NCBI GenBank assembly: GCA_038503075.1
Contig: JBCAML010000002.1
Coordinates: 1,860,001 to 1,924,000 of the forward strand
Direction: 5' to 3'
DNA length: 64,000 nucleotides
From: Gyromitra esculenta
Lineage: Eukaryota; Ascomycota; Pezizomycetes; Pezizales; Discinaceae
A model generated the notes under the pieces. It was not told the DNA's origin, ran no database searches, and worked only from the letters and a program-made list of their open reading frames with translations. The position numbers were made by a program, and so were the translations under genes. Below are positions 11,222 through 23,077 of the stretch, one piece after another. Position 1 is the stretch's first letter. Each line of letters begins with the position of its first letter.

Positions 11222-11313
11222 AATATTGTCGGCCGGGAATCACGTGTATTTGTCGGGGCATATCAGGCGTTCTGAGAAATATCGGCCGGGAGTCACGTGT
11301 ATCTGCCAAAGCA
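11222..11313. promoter_or_regulatory. Two repeated units each carrying a TCACGTG E-box
   Basis: Two related segments begin AAATAT and share CGGCCGGGARTCACGTGTAT (R = A in the first, G in the second), spaced about 55 bp apart. Each contains TCACGTG, a core recognised by basic helix-loop-helix regulators of the Cbf1/Pho4/SREBP class. They lie 410-500 bp upstream of the minus-strand AIF-like gene. The repeated motif is seen directly; a regulatory role is inference. Confidence 0.4.
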
Positions 11314-12414
11314 CGTTGATTCTTCCGCCCGAGAGAAGGCACTTGGACACCAAAGTGGTCCGTGCAGATGCTTGGGGTTGGTAAGCGAGACGGGTTGGTA
11401 CAACGTGGATTCCCTACCCCAAATGCGAGTGTATCAACTCTGTTTGGACTCCACCGCTCCACGTCGTATGTATGCTATTTAGCGTCCTCCCCCACCGGTT
11501 TACTGGTGAAGTGAATTAACTATGTATGTAGATGTTTCGGGCTCGCGAGAGAAGAGACCGCTAATTCGGGAAGATTCTAATCCACTCGGTCGTCAGAGTA
11601 TCGATCGGGTGGCTGATTGCCCCAATAATCGTGCTCAGGACAATCAGTCAGCTAAATTCTTATCATTCATAAGCACTATGCTCTAAGGTGAATGGTTCTC
11701 CGGTGGGATAGCCAGCTGGATCATCAGCATCCGTAAGCACTCGTAAGCACTATTCCCCTTGGCTATTGGTTGCCTGTATAACACATGTATCTATACTCTG
11801 CAAACGAACACCCCCAGCTGACTTGCTCAGACGCGTTAACTCGGTCTCGCTTGGTTTCCCTGGTCCAGTTCGAAATACTTAATCTGGCCGACGAAGCCCC
11901 CATCACCTGCTCACCCCCCATCTTCTCGCTCTGGAGCCCATCACCGTTCTTGCATCAAGCCATTGAGCTGGCAACCAGCAGTGGCTAACACTCGAATATT
12001 ACTCAAACAATTGCCAAGTATATTGTTTCAATTATCAATCACTATCAGCATAATTCACCGAAAAGGCGGATCAACGATATCGATTCAATCACTACGGCTT
12101 CCGCTAAAGGTTCTAAAGCAATGCGTTTAAGTCCAACTATATTCCACCAGTAGAAGAAACCTCATACGACAACTGCAAAGTTACTCGAATCGGATCTTGA
12201 GTTTTATTCCTACATCATATTATGAGAGGGTGGAGATTCTAAACCTCAGTGAAAGCCCTACTCTATGTTGTTTGACTAACTAAAGATAGATACTACTACG
12301 ATACATCGCACAAGGCATTCGCAAAAAGTAGTGTATCTTTCTGCTCAATCGTAAGGTCTTATTTCTTACCGGGAATGATGTTGCTACTGCTGAACGTTCG
12401 CAATCGATTTATTC

Positions 12415-12690
12415 GCTCATAGAGTACAGCGTGGCACGGGCGGATGGCGAACACGGTCGAATGACGAACAGGGGTTAGGTCTTGGCAGGACTATTGAGGG
12501 GGTACAGGACTATAGAAAAGGTACTGGTTTTTGCACTGTAAAAAAGATCGAATAATACGGACTATCAAGAGGGTATAGGACTATAATAAGGGTACGAAAA
12601 ATCAGTACCCTTTCAATAGTCCTTGCCAAGCCTCGACCCCTGTTCGTCACTCGACCGTGTTCGCCATCCACCCGTGCCACGCTATAGAGC
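12415..12690. mobile_element. Foldback (MITE-like) element with internal 18-bp repeat units
   Basis: Arms at about 12428-12487 and 12623-12683 are inverted repeats of about 60 bp with roughly six mismatches, mostly transitions; both include GTGGCACGGG and TGGCGAACACGGTCGA. The outer ends read GCTC and GAGC. Between the arms are five copies of an 18-bp unit of the form GGACTATnnnnnGGTAC, with a final T instead of C in the third: four direct (12488-12505, 12507-12524, 12559-12576, 12578-12595) and one inverted (12605-12622). No coding capacity. I found no second full copy in this window, so mobility is inferred from structure only. Confidence 0.6.
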
Positions 12691-13015
12691 ATCTGTTTAG
12701 GATAGGTTTGGTATGAACCATGTTTTAGCTATTCCACCGATCTTGATTCCCGTGATAACACTTCTAGAGTTTTATGGAGTCTATCGTCCTTCTAGACGGC
12801 CCCCGGGGAACCGTTTGAGGAGTTGACATGAAAAATTCCCCCCTTGGTTTTGAATATTTAGGGATTGTCGCTGTTGAAGTTGGTAGGTAGTCGGGGGTGA
12901 TAAATGGATCGGAAGTTTGGGGTTGGAGAATGCCTGACGTGGGGTATCGATCCACAGTGGCAAATTGGGTTTTCCCTGATTGGATGACACGATTTTGGAC
13001 ATTAGACTGACTATA

Positions 13016-13148
13016 CTTGTGCTCTAGCATAAGTAACTGAAAACAAGGATAAGATTTTGGCCAACCAAATTTTGAAGTGCTGCTGCGGGACGAATTAAAA
13101 AACGTTGCCACCAAAAGGCATTTTCAGATACTTATGTTAGAGCACGAG
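13016..13148. mobile_element. 133-bp TA-flanked MITE, copy 1
   Basis: Terminal inverted repeats of about 28 bp begin CTTGTGCTCTAGCATAAGTA on the left and CTCGTGCTCTAACATAAGTA on the complementary right end. The element is flanked by TA on both sides (13014-13015 and 13149-13150), as expected of Tc1/mariner-type target sites. A copy of identical length lies at 29209-29341. It has no coding capacity and would need a transposase supplied elsewhere. Confidence 0.8.
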
Positions 13149-15670
13149 TAGAACCTAGCACCATCACAAAACGAAGTACGTGAATTTGATATTATGTCTT
13201 AAACCGTTTGAGCACACAATTAGTAACGCACTAGGTTTCAATGAAGGCTTCCCTTCACGGCTAGCGGTGGCAGTTTGAGAAGGTTCGGGACTCAAACAAA
13301 ACGAAAAATCTTCTTATGGGCTTCGTACCTCGCGAAGATCGATGCAGTCACTCTATTCCGCTTATCTATGAGCTAAATCAGTCAAGTTTCGTTCCTATAG
13401 CGAACGCGAGGAGCTGCGAGTGAGCGATGAGAATCATCTCCCTTGGAGTTCACGAAAGTGATCTGTTTTACAGTTTTAGCTACAAAATATCAATGAGTCT
13501 TTTCACTTGGTGAAGATCAATTTACTACCATCAGTCAACTAAAAAATAGTGACAGCTAAGGCCCGATGATATTCGTCACCAAAGATCCAACCCCAATTTA
13601 AATCTAACGCGTTCTATCGAGTTTGAAGGAAAGTACTCTGAAGCTAGAGAATCAATAAAATTAATAGGTATTTGTCTAGGCTGTCCCAATTAAATCGTGT
13701 AACACGTAACGATATCGAGAACAGTGTGTGCCGATGCACGGCCCGAGTTGCCGGCCGGTGGCATCCCCATCAGCTGTCAGAATCCATCACCTAGACATTT
13801 ATGCGATTTACAGAACTGCCGGTTGCAGCTTTCGGCAATTCCATCGGAGCTCAACCGCAGGATTGTGATTGTCCAAAACCGGACCAAGGAAGACTATGAC
13901 TAATCGAAAAAACCTAATATTGTAGACATTTGCCTCCTGTACCAATAGGAAATTTGACGAATTGCTGTATGTCATGGCAGAACCCATTCAATATATTTAC
14001 GGGTCCAATATTCGGGTTTCGGGTGAGTGTCTGCTTCCAAGGTTAGCACTATACCTGATCGTCAAATCAGTCACGGTTGCTAGGCGTCAGCTTTTTCGAT
14101 CTCGGGGAATTCAAGAGCGGACAAATCTTCGTACGTGTAGTTGGTGATATACTTATCCGTTAATGTTCATTTACCAGTGCTTTAGGGCTATAGTACTGTC
14201 CTATTATATATAAGATATGAGTCTCGTTGAAAGACGAAGAATAACATCCGTAATTATACGAGGAGTCTACATTGCATTTTCGGAGTCGGAACTATTAACA
14301 CCGAGGCATATTCCAGTTGCCTTAAGCAAATTGCTCCGCGATCGTGGACAGCCTTTCTCGGGGAGTTTTTGCTGAACTATCTTGACAGGTTCCAATACCG
14401 GTTTTGCAATTCCTTTGAGACTCCACATTAGGTTAGGGACTTCACTAATGGAAATCTCTTTCTGGGATTTAAACTTGTAGAGCAAATATATACTGGAAAA
14501 TTAGGTTCTGGGTGCCGAAACGTTATTAGGGTGTGCTTGTCAAACCCCGATGGAGGGCTGGGGATCCCTCCTTCCATAATTAAGGTTGTCGGTTCTACGA
14601 AAGATCCCAGGGATATCATTCATGAATTCAGTGAGATATCAGACAAGGAGCCCCAAGGCTAAGGGATAAAAACAATCGGCTTATGAACATACGCTTGTGC
14701 TTTTTTTTGCACATTTCCTAACTCAGAGGAATAATTTATGGATTTCTTGGAATTATATCCAAATGATAGTCATTTGGAGTGATAAATTTGCTAGTTATAT
14801 GTATTTTTCAGTCATTGATGGGCTGCTGGTCCCCGCAAAATATCTCCGTTTTCGAAGACTACACTTATAATTAGCAATCCAAGAAAGGATGTCTGGAAGC
14901 CAAGATTTAAACATACTTCGGTACAGTTCGTCTAATTACCGAATATTATTTACCCTAGTGAATTAGATTAGGAGCAAGCCGAAGGCTAGGTCTAGAGTAT
15001 GCTGCTTAGCTTTCTTTCAGCTCTATGGGGGCATTCTATGTTGTCTCTTATTATTGCCCGAGGGTTACACGACAACGAACCAATAACAGTCGGAGATCGG
15101 TACTTTTGAGGCCGCCCCGGGACGCAATATAAGGCTCCGGCAGCATTGTCCCTAATGTTAGAGGCAACGGCGTGACGTAGACCCTTGATGGTCCTTGGCG
15201 GCTCTTTAGTAGTGTGTATTAACAGCAACCTCTTGGTATTTATGCTTGTTCCTCCACAATTACACCCGAGGCTGGGATTGAAGCAGGGATTTGAAAAGGT
15301 GGGGAGATAACTACATGAGTGGTTCATCCCCACATTTACTAACCCCTGCCGCAGATTAACCCTAATAGTGCGATTTCGTGGGATATAATGCTTATTGGTA
15401 TGTCAAATTACTAGCTGCAGGTACCTTTTCTCTGAAACTACATAGTCTTCTTGTTCACGATACTTCAAGCATTCTTATTACACAGGTGGGTCTACGGTTA
15501 TTATTCGGTACAATCCACAGCGAACCAATTGTAATTGGTGATTAGCAGACGTGTTCGATAGTCCTCTCGCAATGGATACCGGGGCAGTGGCATTTGATCT
15601 ACCTGAGAATGAGCTTAATTCACGCTCCTATGCACTCCGCGTATCAAAAAATAGCTCACCAGAAGATTCT

Positions 15671-15677
15671 TATAAAG
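15671..15677 (+). promoter_or_regulatory. Probable TATA box of the pectate lyase gene
   Basis: TATAAAG lies about 110 bp upstream of the ATG at 15784. A pyrimidine- and CAY-rich leader (15706-15735) follows. Confidence 0.45.
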
Positions 15678-15783
15678 CTTTGTGGTTTCTCCCCATTGAC
15701 CTAACTCATCATCACTACTATTACCACCATCACTACTACAGTCGTCTTCAACTTCCAGCTTTCTCAATCGTATCTTGCTCAAT

Positions 15784-16835
15784 ATGAAATTCATCGTCAG
15801 CTCCGTTGTTGTTGCCGGCTTGGTGACATATGTCTCTGCCGCAGCTACCACTGTGTTCCCGAGCGCTGCAAGCTCTACCACTCTTTCCGCACCCATGTCA
15901 GTTTCTGGCACTTACGATGGTGGCATGAAGCGCTTCAGCAGGAACAGTATGTACCATTTGAGAGTATTTAACATCGTTGTTTTTTTACGTTTTGTTAACT
16001 ATGATTTCCAGATGGTTGCGTTGACGGCGAGGGTGGTGACTCTGATGCGGTCTTTATCCTTGCCAGCGGAGCGACCCTTAAGAACGTTATCATTGGATCT
16101 GCCCAGACCGAAGGTGTCCATTGTAGCGGACCATGTACAATTCAGAATGTCTGGTGGGAGGACGTCTGTGAGGTATGTCTTATAGGGCTGGAATCCAGTA
16201 ACGAATATCTTGATTAATCGCTGACAAAATTTCTAGGACGCCTTGACCATCAAGCAGACATCTGGCACTTCGTACGTCATTGGTGGTGGAGCTAGACATG
16301 CTTCCGACAAGGGTAAAATATTGGATACCTCTATCACCTAGCTATGCAGTAACTAATATATAGTTCTGTAGTCATCCAGCACAATGGTGGTGGTACGGTC
16401 AGCGTCACGGACTTCTTCGTTGAGGATTTCGGAAAGGTACAAAGAACCAACGAAATTAATCCTTAACATACCGTGATATCATGCTAATTCACGTATCTAG
16501 CTGTATCGCTCTTGTGGTAACTGCGGCACTCAGTACAAGCGTACGTTCATTGCTACCGGCGTTGTCGCAGTTGATGGAAGTACTTTGGCAGGCATCAACA
16601 CTAACTACGGAGGTGAGATTTTATATTCTGGTTCCTGCTTTCTTCCGTAGAAACTAAATCATAATTAGACACTGCGACCATCTCGAACACCTGCACCTCT
16701 GATGTCACCGATATCTGCCAGCGCTACACCGGTAATGATGACGGTGATGAGCCAACGAAGACTGGTGCTGGAAACGACGGAACCTACTGCAAGTACGATT
16801 CTACCGTCACTAGGAGAAGTACCTGCTACGCTTAA
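15784..16835 (+). CDS. Secreted pectate lyase, polysaccharide lyase family 3 (6 exons)
   Basis: Exons are 15784-15946, 16012-16172, 16237-16312, 16372-16436, 16501-16612 and 16669-16835, joining to 247 residues. All introns are 56-65 bp with GT/AG ends. The N-terminus is a signal peptide ([19 protein letters not shown]). The mature protein has the family 3 pattern: an early [10 protein letters not shown], then LKNVIIG, EGVHCSG followed by [31 protein letters not shown], and the [16 protein letters not shown] region, with many Cys residues expected to form disulphides. The Lys/Arg and acidic residues of these motifs serve catalysis and calcium binding in the family. Such enzymes cleave de-esterified pectin by beta-elimination outside the cell, which suggests growth on plant tissue. 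Length matches the usual single-domain enzyme (about 220-250). The ATG at 15784 gives the signal peptide. Confidence 0.93.
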
Positions 16836-17316
16836 GTTTGCTGTGGGTTCCAAATCCCGAAAAAGGCTTTTGTGGTAGGGTGAGGCTGGGGGATAGTTTG
16901 GTTTTGTGTTTTTAGTTTTTAGTAGGGCTAGCTGTTTTTCAAAGAGAACTGAAAATAAATACTCCTTTCTTTAAATAAAAATGACACGATTAAAATCAGA
17001 ATTTCTTCTTTGAACGTAGAAACTGGAACTCTACGCAACTTGGTTTTTGCTCCCGTGGGAATGTACCTAATGAGTAAACAACAATTCTGCTTCCGCGCAC
17101 TAGGCTGCCCTATTTCGAGTGATCCATAATGAAGCACTCGAAAAATGTTTAGCCCACGTGATCGAGCTGATAGGTTTTAATGAGGTTAAGCTCAATCTCC
17201 ACAAGGCTGGGAAAAAACTGATAGAAATACACCACACTAGGCTGTATTAAGTTAGAGATGGCCTAATTTTGCTTAGGGTATAGGGTTCCAAAATCAATCA
17301 AGCACACCACCACACC

Positions 17317-17656
17317 TAGGGACGCAAAAATACGGTAAAATATGTAAATTTACTGTACGGTACCGTATTAGCTTAAATACCGTAAATTACGTATTGTAAA
17401 GTTCATTTGGTACTAGGCTCAGCAAAATCTAGCACTGGCCAGGTGATGCAGTAACTACATTGAACTCACATCATGAACATCATCACGATAGGCCTGTCAG
17501 AAGGGGTATTGGCATATAGGGCTCAGGCTTAGTTAAGTGTTTAAATCAAAGAGGGTGTGCTCACTTTTAGCTCTATACTGTGTTATTGTAATATACCGTA
17601 GTTTGCAGGTACGATACAGTATGGTAAACTATGTAAACTTACTGGTCGCATCCCTA
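17317..17656. mobile_element. Probable hAT-type MITE with 8-bp target duplication
   Basis: The left end begins TAGGGACGC; the right end, read in reverse complement, begins TAGGGATGCG. Both continue into GTAAA/TTTAC-rich inverted repeats of about 50 bp (left ...ATGTAAATTTACTG; right complement ...GTAAGTTTACATAG). The 8 bases flanking each end are ACCACACC (17309-17316) and ACCACGTC (17657-17664), six of eight identical. TAGGG-type ends and 8-bp duplications fit hAT elements. There is no coding capacity in the 340 bp, so it would be non-autonomous. Confidence 0.6.
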
Positions 17657-20495
17657 ACCACGTCAACGCGAGCTAGATTAAATTCCAACTTCCAAAGGTG
17701 CAAAAGTTTTATTATCGTGTTGATCATTTAAATCATGATAGGAAAAAAAACTTTTCCAGCTGAGGCAACTAAATAAAGCAAATATTCTCATCTACGGCGC
17801 TAGTCCACCTGGAGTAAAAGATCAATCATGCTACTAGCTAGCTGCTGCAATGCCAACAACACCAGCGCGTGCGCACCCTGATCAAACCAGTAATTTCTTA
17901 TTCAGAAACTACTCTACTTTGCAACCGCGAAATACGTATGCTCTAGTGGTGCAAATTTCAATGTCTTTGCTGTTCTTCGATCACGGCCATCGATCTCACC
18001 TCCTTGTCTACCTGTCCTCCTAAGAGTGCTCGTTCTAGCTACAGTTATTCGTGCCCACTGCCACTGCGGTGTATAGTCGTGGATTGGATGTCTCAGCTTG
18101 CTATTCGGGAACGTCGGGAACTATATACTCACCCAAATATTACAGTCTCCGGTAGAATTATTGTAGAGCTATTGCAACTTAGGATCTAAAGCTTCCGGAT
18201 TCGTCGGAAAGATTTCAGCTGTAGTATTGGCTGCCTATAACTAGCTGGGCATGAATTCGCTTACCTTTGGGGTTTTTTTTCTACAATAAATTATACATAC
18301 CGGAGCTAGAGGCTGTAATATATCCCGCAAAGGTCTATCTGTCTTAGAGCGTCCCCCGTCCCCCGTCACGTCACGCCTCCTAAATTTCGATCAGGCAAAC
18401 AATAGTGCTAAAAGTCAGCTTTACAAAAAATTCCGAGTTCTCTGGAGCGAGGGCCGGGGGGGGGGCATATGACAAGAACAAGCGCACCAGTGGCTTTAGG
18501 ATCAGCGCTTTGCGCACACGATGTTGCTGTATGTTAATTAGCCCGACCCATGAGTATCGCGAATCGCAGGGAAATGTGACGAAAATCTTAATGTCACAGG
18601 ATTTGCTGCGCATGTTTCATGGCCATCATGTCTCACTATAGCCATAGGCGCAGCCAAACGAAACTCATAAAAGCGAATTCGCGGGAAATGTGCCAGCTGT
18701 TGAGAATTTGACACTTTTTTACTTTGCTAGCGTGTAATTCGGGAATGGTGAAGGGCGCGAAGCTCAAGGCTTAGCTTTGCTATATAAATGTTGTGATCAA
18801 AATACCGTGTACATATAGACTTTAACTGACTAGAATATAGAAGTGAAGGGGACGTGCAAAACAAACTTGAAAACGCAAGTTTATCGTCGTAAAATAGGAG
18901 ATAGTTGGATGCTGTTACTCTAGGAGCCAATTCTAAATCCTTATTGCTTCCCTTTTTACTGGGTTAAGAGGCCCTTAATTAACCAAAGGACTATGTATAA
19001 CAAGTGCATGTATAGATACACGGGGTAGCCCGGAGTGGAATATATATGCTTAAGCCTATCTAAACGAGCTGAGTAAGGATTGAACCGTGCGGTTTGTTAT
19101 GATAGAACTAACACGCATATGGTTTGCAGGTTAAGGTTGATCAAGTGATTTAGGGTAGTATACAGCGTACGGCAAAAAAATATTGAGAAACGTAGGATTT
19201 GAGGTTTGAGACTGTTATTAGCTCCCCCAGAGCTCTCGAGGAAGATTCCAATAGTTGAATTTGCCACAAAACCCTATCAATAGATCTCGGTTTCTCGATC
19301 TCTTTCGTCGTACGCTGTGTGAAGTAGAATAAAGCGAGTTTATATATCAGTAGAGGAGCAAGAAGTTGATGATAAGCGACGAACTATGGTCTGGGCCTAT
19401 GATCCACTAGCGGCAAATGCCAAATAACGACTAGAAAATAACTAGGTGATTCTGGTCAATGGCTCTATTGGAAATTAATCACTGATAGTGACGGCCATAG
19501 CGTCAGTTAGCGGCAATAGGCAGATTAATGACTATGGGCTAGTTAAGAGGTCTTGATAAACGAATCAGAAACAACCACTGCCTGGCAACTGGATTAGAGA
19601 ATTAAGCTCTAAGCAACTGCTGTAGTGGTATTTGGGACGGGCGTAAAGCACCTGAAAAAAGGCATATGATTAAAGCAATCTGAATGATTCTGAAGTTTGT
19701 CATGTTTCCTATGAGACTGGAGAATATATACGGAGAGGACAATTTGCTGTCTGTCATATCGTTAAATTACTTTCTCTGGAAGGATGAAATTTATATCAGG
19801 AAGGCTAGCCTAACTATGCCGTAGAATGAATATGCCCACAAAGGGTCTGTCCTTTTATTTACAGAATTTGAGTAATAACTTCGTATTAACAGTAAAATAA
19901 AAAGCACCCGAACATGCAAGTGCGAGTTGATCAATCAATCAATACGCCAATGTGCTAGATGAGGGCGAATCGAAATTTGTTACCAGCAAAGATCTTTTCA
20001 GGCTTCTTATGCCTGCCGAATCCGGCAACTAGCAGTGCACTTACTAATAACCATATTTTATCTGACCCCACGCTACTAAATTGCCGACTTGGCAGATATC
20101 AGTTTTATAAGAGGCAGTTTACCCGAGATCTATGTTCTATGATGTTGCGCATGCTGTGCGCATTGCCGTACACTTGATCTCAATGGTTGTTCCTTTGTAC
20201 CACAACAACTGCCACGTACTAGTAATCATGAGTTACCTATTACAAGTGGATTTGAGACTCACAACCTGATCTCAAAGTTCCAACCACTAATTAACTTATT
20301 TGTAGGTATCGTTACTAGGTATCAAGCGCCTTTGATGGGATGGGGTAGTTCTGCAGCTGTAGCCGCATTTGCTTGTTTTTGTTTTTTTAGGGAAACCAAT
20401 AGGATATCGAGCGTGCGACGCACAGCCTCCCGAGAATGTTTGCAAAAGGAGGAGATGTCTTACCCCTGAAGAGTGCACTGATTGATAACGTACCT

Positions 20496-20627
20496 ATTAT
20501 CCCATAAACTGTTAAAGCTGAACCCCCTGTCAAGGTAATCACTTTCATTGAGCAGATTTCAGTTGACACTGGGCTGAGCCGCAGCCATACAGGGGGGTCA
20601 GCATTTTTTAACAGTCTATGGGATGAT
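20496..20627. repeat. Inverted repeat with arms of about 35 bp
   Basis: The left arm at 20496-20530 contains ATCCCATAAACTGTTAAA and ACCCCCTGT. The right arm (about 20589-20627), read in reverse complement, contains ATCCCATAGACTGTTAAA and ACCCCCCTGT. The spacer is about 58 bp. It could be a small foldback element; I did not find a clear target duplication. Confidence 0.55.
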
Positions 20628-20883
20628 ACTCTCTCAATCGTACCCGGGGTAGACACGAAGAACCTGAACGTATCTTTTGTTGGTAGCAACTTTTTATTCT
20701 CCCTCGTCTGACACATCGATCGATCGATTAGTAAACTCGCACTTACATGTTTAGGTTGCTTATGCCCACCCCGAGTAGTATCTTAAAAATAGGTCCTGTA
20801 AAGTAGAGTAGTTATTTGATCTGAGCGGGGTAGACAGGCTAGTTGTGCAAGTAAGCCACAGCGGGATTTTTTTTAGTTCCTAT

Positions 20884-21449
20884 TCATCGCCTTTTAAGAG
20901 CAACTGCACTACCGCATCTACAATCGAAATACGGCCCAACTATGCCCCAAGCTAAACCCAACACCGTGCCGAACGCGGCAGAGAAGACTAGAAAACCACC
21001 TTTTAGGGCTCACTCTGTGCATGAGCCACGTAATGTTGTGCTTTTAAGTGGTTGCGAAGTTGGATCGTATCTCGACAGTAGATACAGTATTTTCAAGTGA
21101 GATTTGAGATTGCTGCACTCTTATGCCAAGTACGATCGCTCATCTCCTCCCCACCTGTTGTTGCCCAGTCTCAATTAATATTTATGGCTTTTCCTTGTCA
21201 ACGGTTACCAGATGTACTCTCGAAGTACGACCTGCACCTACCCCAAGCTAAACCTAATATGATATAGAATGTAGCGGAAAAAGAGAGAGCCACAAGTGCT
21301 CGACCACTCAGGAGCCTACATTCTGCGTAAGTCATGGGGCAGATGCAGATCGTATTTTGAGAGTACATCCGGTATGCGTACTTCCCAACACGACAAAGAA
21401 AACCCATCCAAGCTCGATGTGCGAATCTTCGAAATCTCTGACCAGCCAC
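20884..21449 (-). pseudogene. Two diverged copies of a membrane-protein-like coding fragment
   Basis: On the minus strand, 20884-21009 can be read as 41 codons containing GTVLGLAWGIVGPYFDC, and 21198-21449 contains FYIILGLAWGRCRSYFE. The shared FSA-F-LGLAWG----YF pattern and matching DNA around the CCCCAAGCTAAAC string on the plus strand show a local duplication about 300 bp apart. The first copy has an in-frame stop just upstream. No family is recognised; they look like gene debris, or less likely exons of an unannotated gene. Confidence 0.35.
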
Positions 21450-22440
21450 TATCTTAGCTTTGTGGCTTTATCGCGATGTCTATTGCAATGGATACTATCT
21501 TTAGGTTATGGACCTATTTTTATTTGCTCTTGTTTAAGCAGAGTTTCTAAGCGCCTGAGGAAAAGTAGACAAATAATCTTTGAGGGGGGAGACGAGAACT
21601 CGCACTGTCTTGTAAGGCATAGAGAATATATAGCTCCTCTTTAGAGGTTAACTGTTGTGCCTAGCGCTACTAGATTGGTTTCTCTTGGCTGGAATTTCGA
21701 TAACTAATCACTTAGGACAAGTGGGTGTTTCAGATGGAAAAAGCTTAGCTAGCGTGTTTTATCAATCGAACCAAACCACTTGGGTTGATGCGCTAGACAT
21801 CGAGCTCGGATTAAACCAGGGATTACGATCCTCAAGCACTGAGTGATCGTAAAAAGAAATTTCCAACAACAATCCGTTTGCCGGAAGCTTGACTTACGTA
21901 GGTACTAACTGCCAGTGAGGTGGGTACTTATGGTATTACGCTCAGTTTTCCCCCAATCAAAACTAAAAGTAATCGTCGGGCCAAGGGCCGGAGCTAGGGT
22001 ACTCGAAATCTGGCACTATTCCAGGAGTGTTTCGATACCCTCTCAAGGGTCGGTTGATGACATATATCGGTTACAAGCTGGAACGAGAAATCTCGAGGAC
22101 CAAGACGTGGTTGGGCCTGGCAGCTAACCAACTGTTTTCTAGCTGTAGCTGAATAATAATATCAAAGCTGAAGGGCACTAAGGGTAATCGAAGTCATATG
22201 TTCATTAGAGACCTTCAGCCAACCCATAAAAATAAATCCATGAAGCTGGTTAATGAATGTGAGACAATCTTGCAGCAAAGTTTCTGATCATGAAAGGTCT
22301 GATTGATATCGTATTATGATTGGGAGAGTCTTTGATAGCCTTGTTTTGAGGATTTTCGATCCTTGGGCGTTGAAACAGGTTAGGGGAAAGGAAAAACGCA
22401 ACATCATGTTTCCCAACCATCAAATCGCATATTAAGAAAC

Positions 22441-22475
22441 GGTGGTGGTGATGGTGGTGATGGTGGTGGTGAGGG
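22441..22475. repeat. GGT/GAT microsatellite
   Basis: A run of GGT triplets interrupted by GAT about 35 bp long. It sits in intergenic DNA about 600 bp upstream of the bestrophin-like gene and is not within an open reading frame I would call real. Confidence 0.7.
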
Positions 22476-23077
22476 ATTTAGAGTTCATCTGGCCTCCTTT
22501 AGGATTTGCCAACTCATTTCTTGATGTCCCAAAGGTTGTATCGATATAGATGATATCTCTTAATCTCCTAGTCTTCGCACATTATAGCACTAGGAAAGTT
22601 AAAGGTCGAAAATTCGTAGTGTGACGCGTTAAATCTCTGGGTGAAATTATTTTCCAGTTCCAACTATAGTGGATGACTACGTATTTCGACAAATACACGT
22701 CAGTTCCACAATCCTGGTATGCAGCCGAGAAAGCCTGTTGAGCTGGCGTCTCAGCATTGACTCGTTGAACAACACTACCTATTCTGATACAAATCAGATC
22801 CCATCATTGCTAAAGATCTGCGGCAAACTAATATAATGTGTTGCAACATGATTGGGTTTATGACTGGATTTATCAGTTTAAGCGCATTCTCTTAGTTTCT
22901 CAGTTTTTCGAAAAAGAAACTTTTGAGGCTTAGTTGTTGCAGCTCCTGAGAAAGCTGATACTGGCTCTGCTATGGTTACCATCTAGCAAGCTTCAGATTT
23001 AGTTATAATAGACTCAGGTCCGCTTCCCCAGAGATCGAATGCTCCACTTCTCCTCCGCAAAACATCACAAATTCAAG

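Larger units (their letters stand above)
10811..15783. other. Long intergenic region with repeats, no protein gene supported
   Basis: About 5 kb between divergent genes: the AIF-like gene (-) and the pectate lyase (+). It holds the E-box repeats, the GC hairpin, the foldback element and the first 133-bp MITE. Everything else is AT-rich DNA with short open frames and no recognisable protein. Confidence 0.5.
16836..23077. other. Long AT-rich intergenic region
   Basis: About 6.2 kb between two plus-strand genes. It holds the probable hAT-type MITE (17317-17656), the 20.5-kb inverted repeat, the duplicated LGLAWG fragment and a GGT/GAT microsatellite at about 22441-22475. There is a run of G near 18459-18467. 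Nothing else is gene-like. Confidence 0.5.

Noticed and set aside
12764..13114. 116-codon minus-strand frame
   Set aside because: Part of it is made of the 133-bp MITE, and the rest has no coding character.
19070..19140. Another tRNA-like stretch near GATTGAACCG
   Set aside because: No complete cloverleaf could be drawn.
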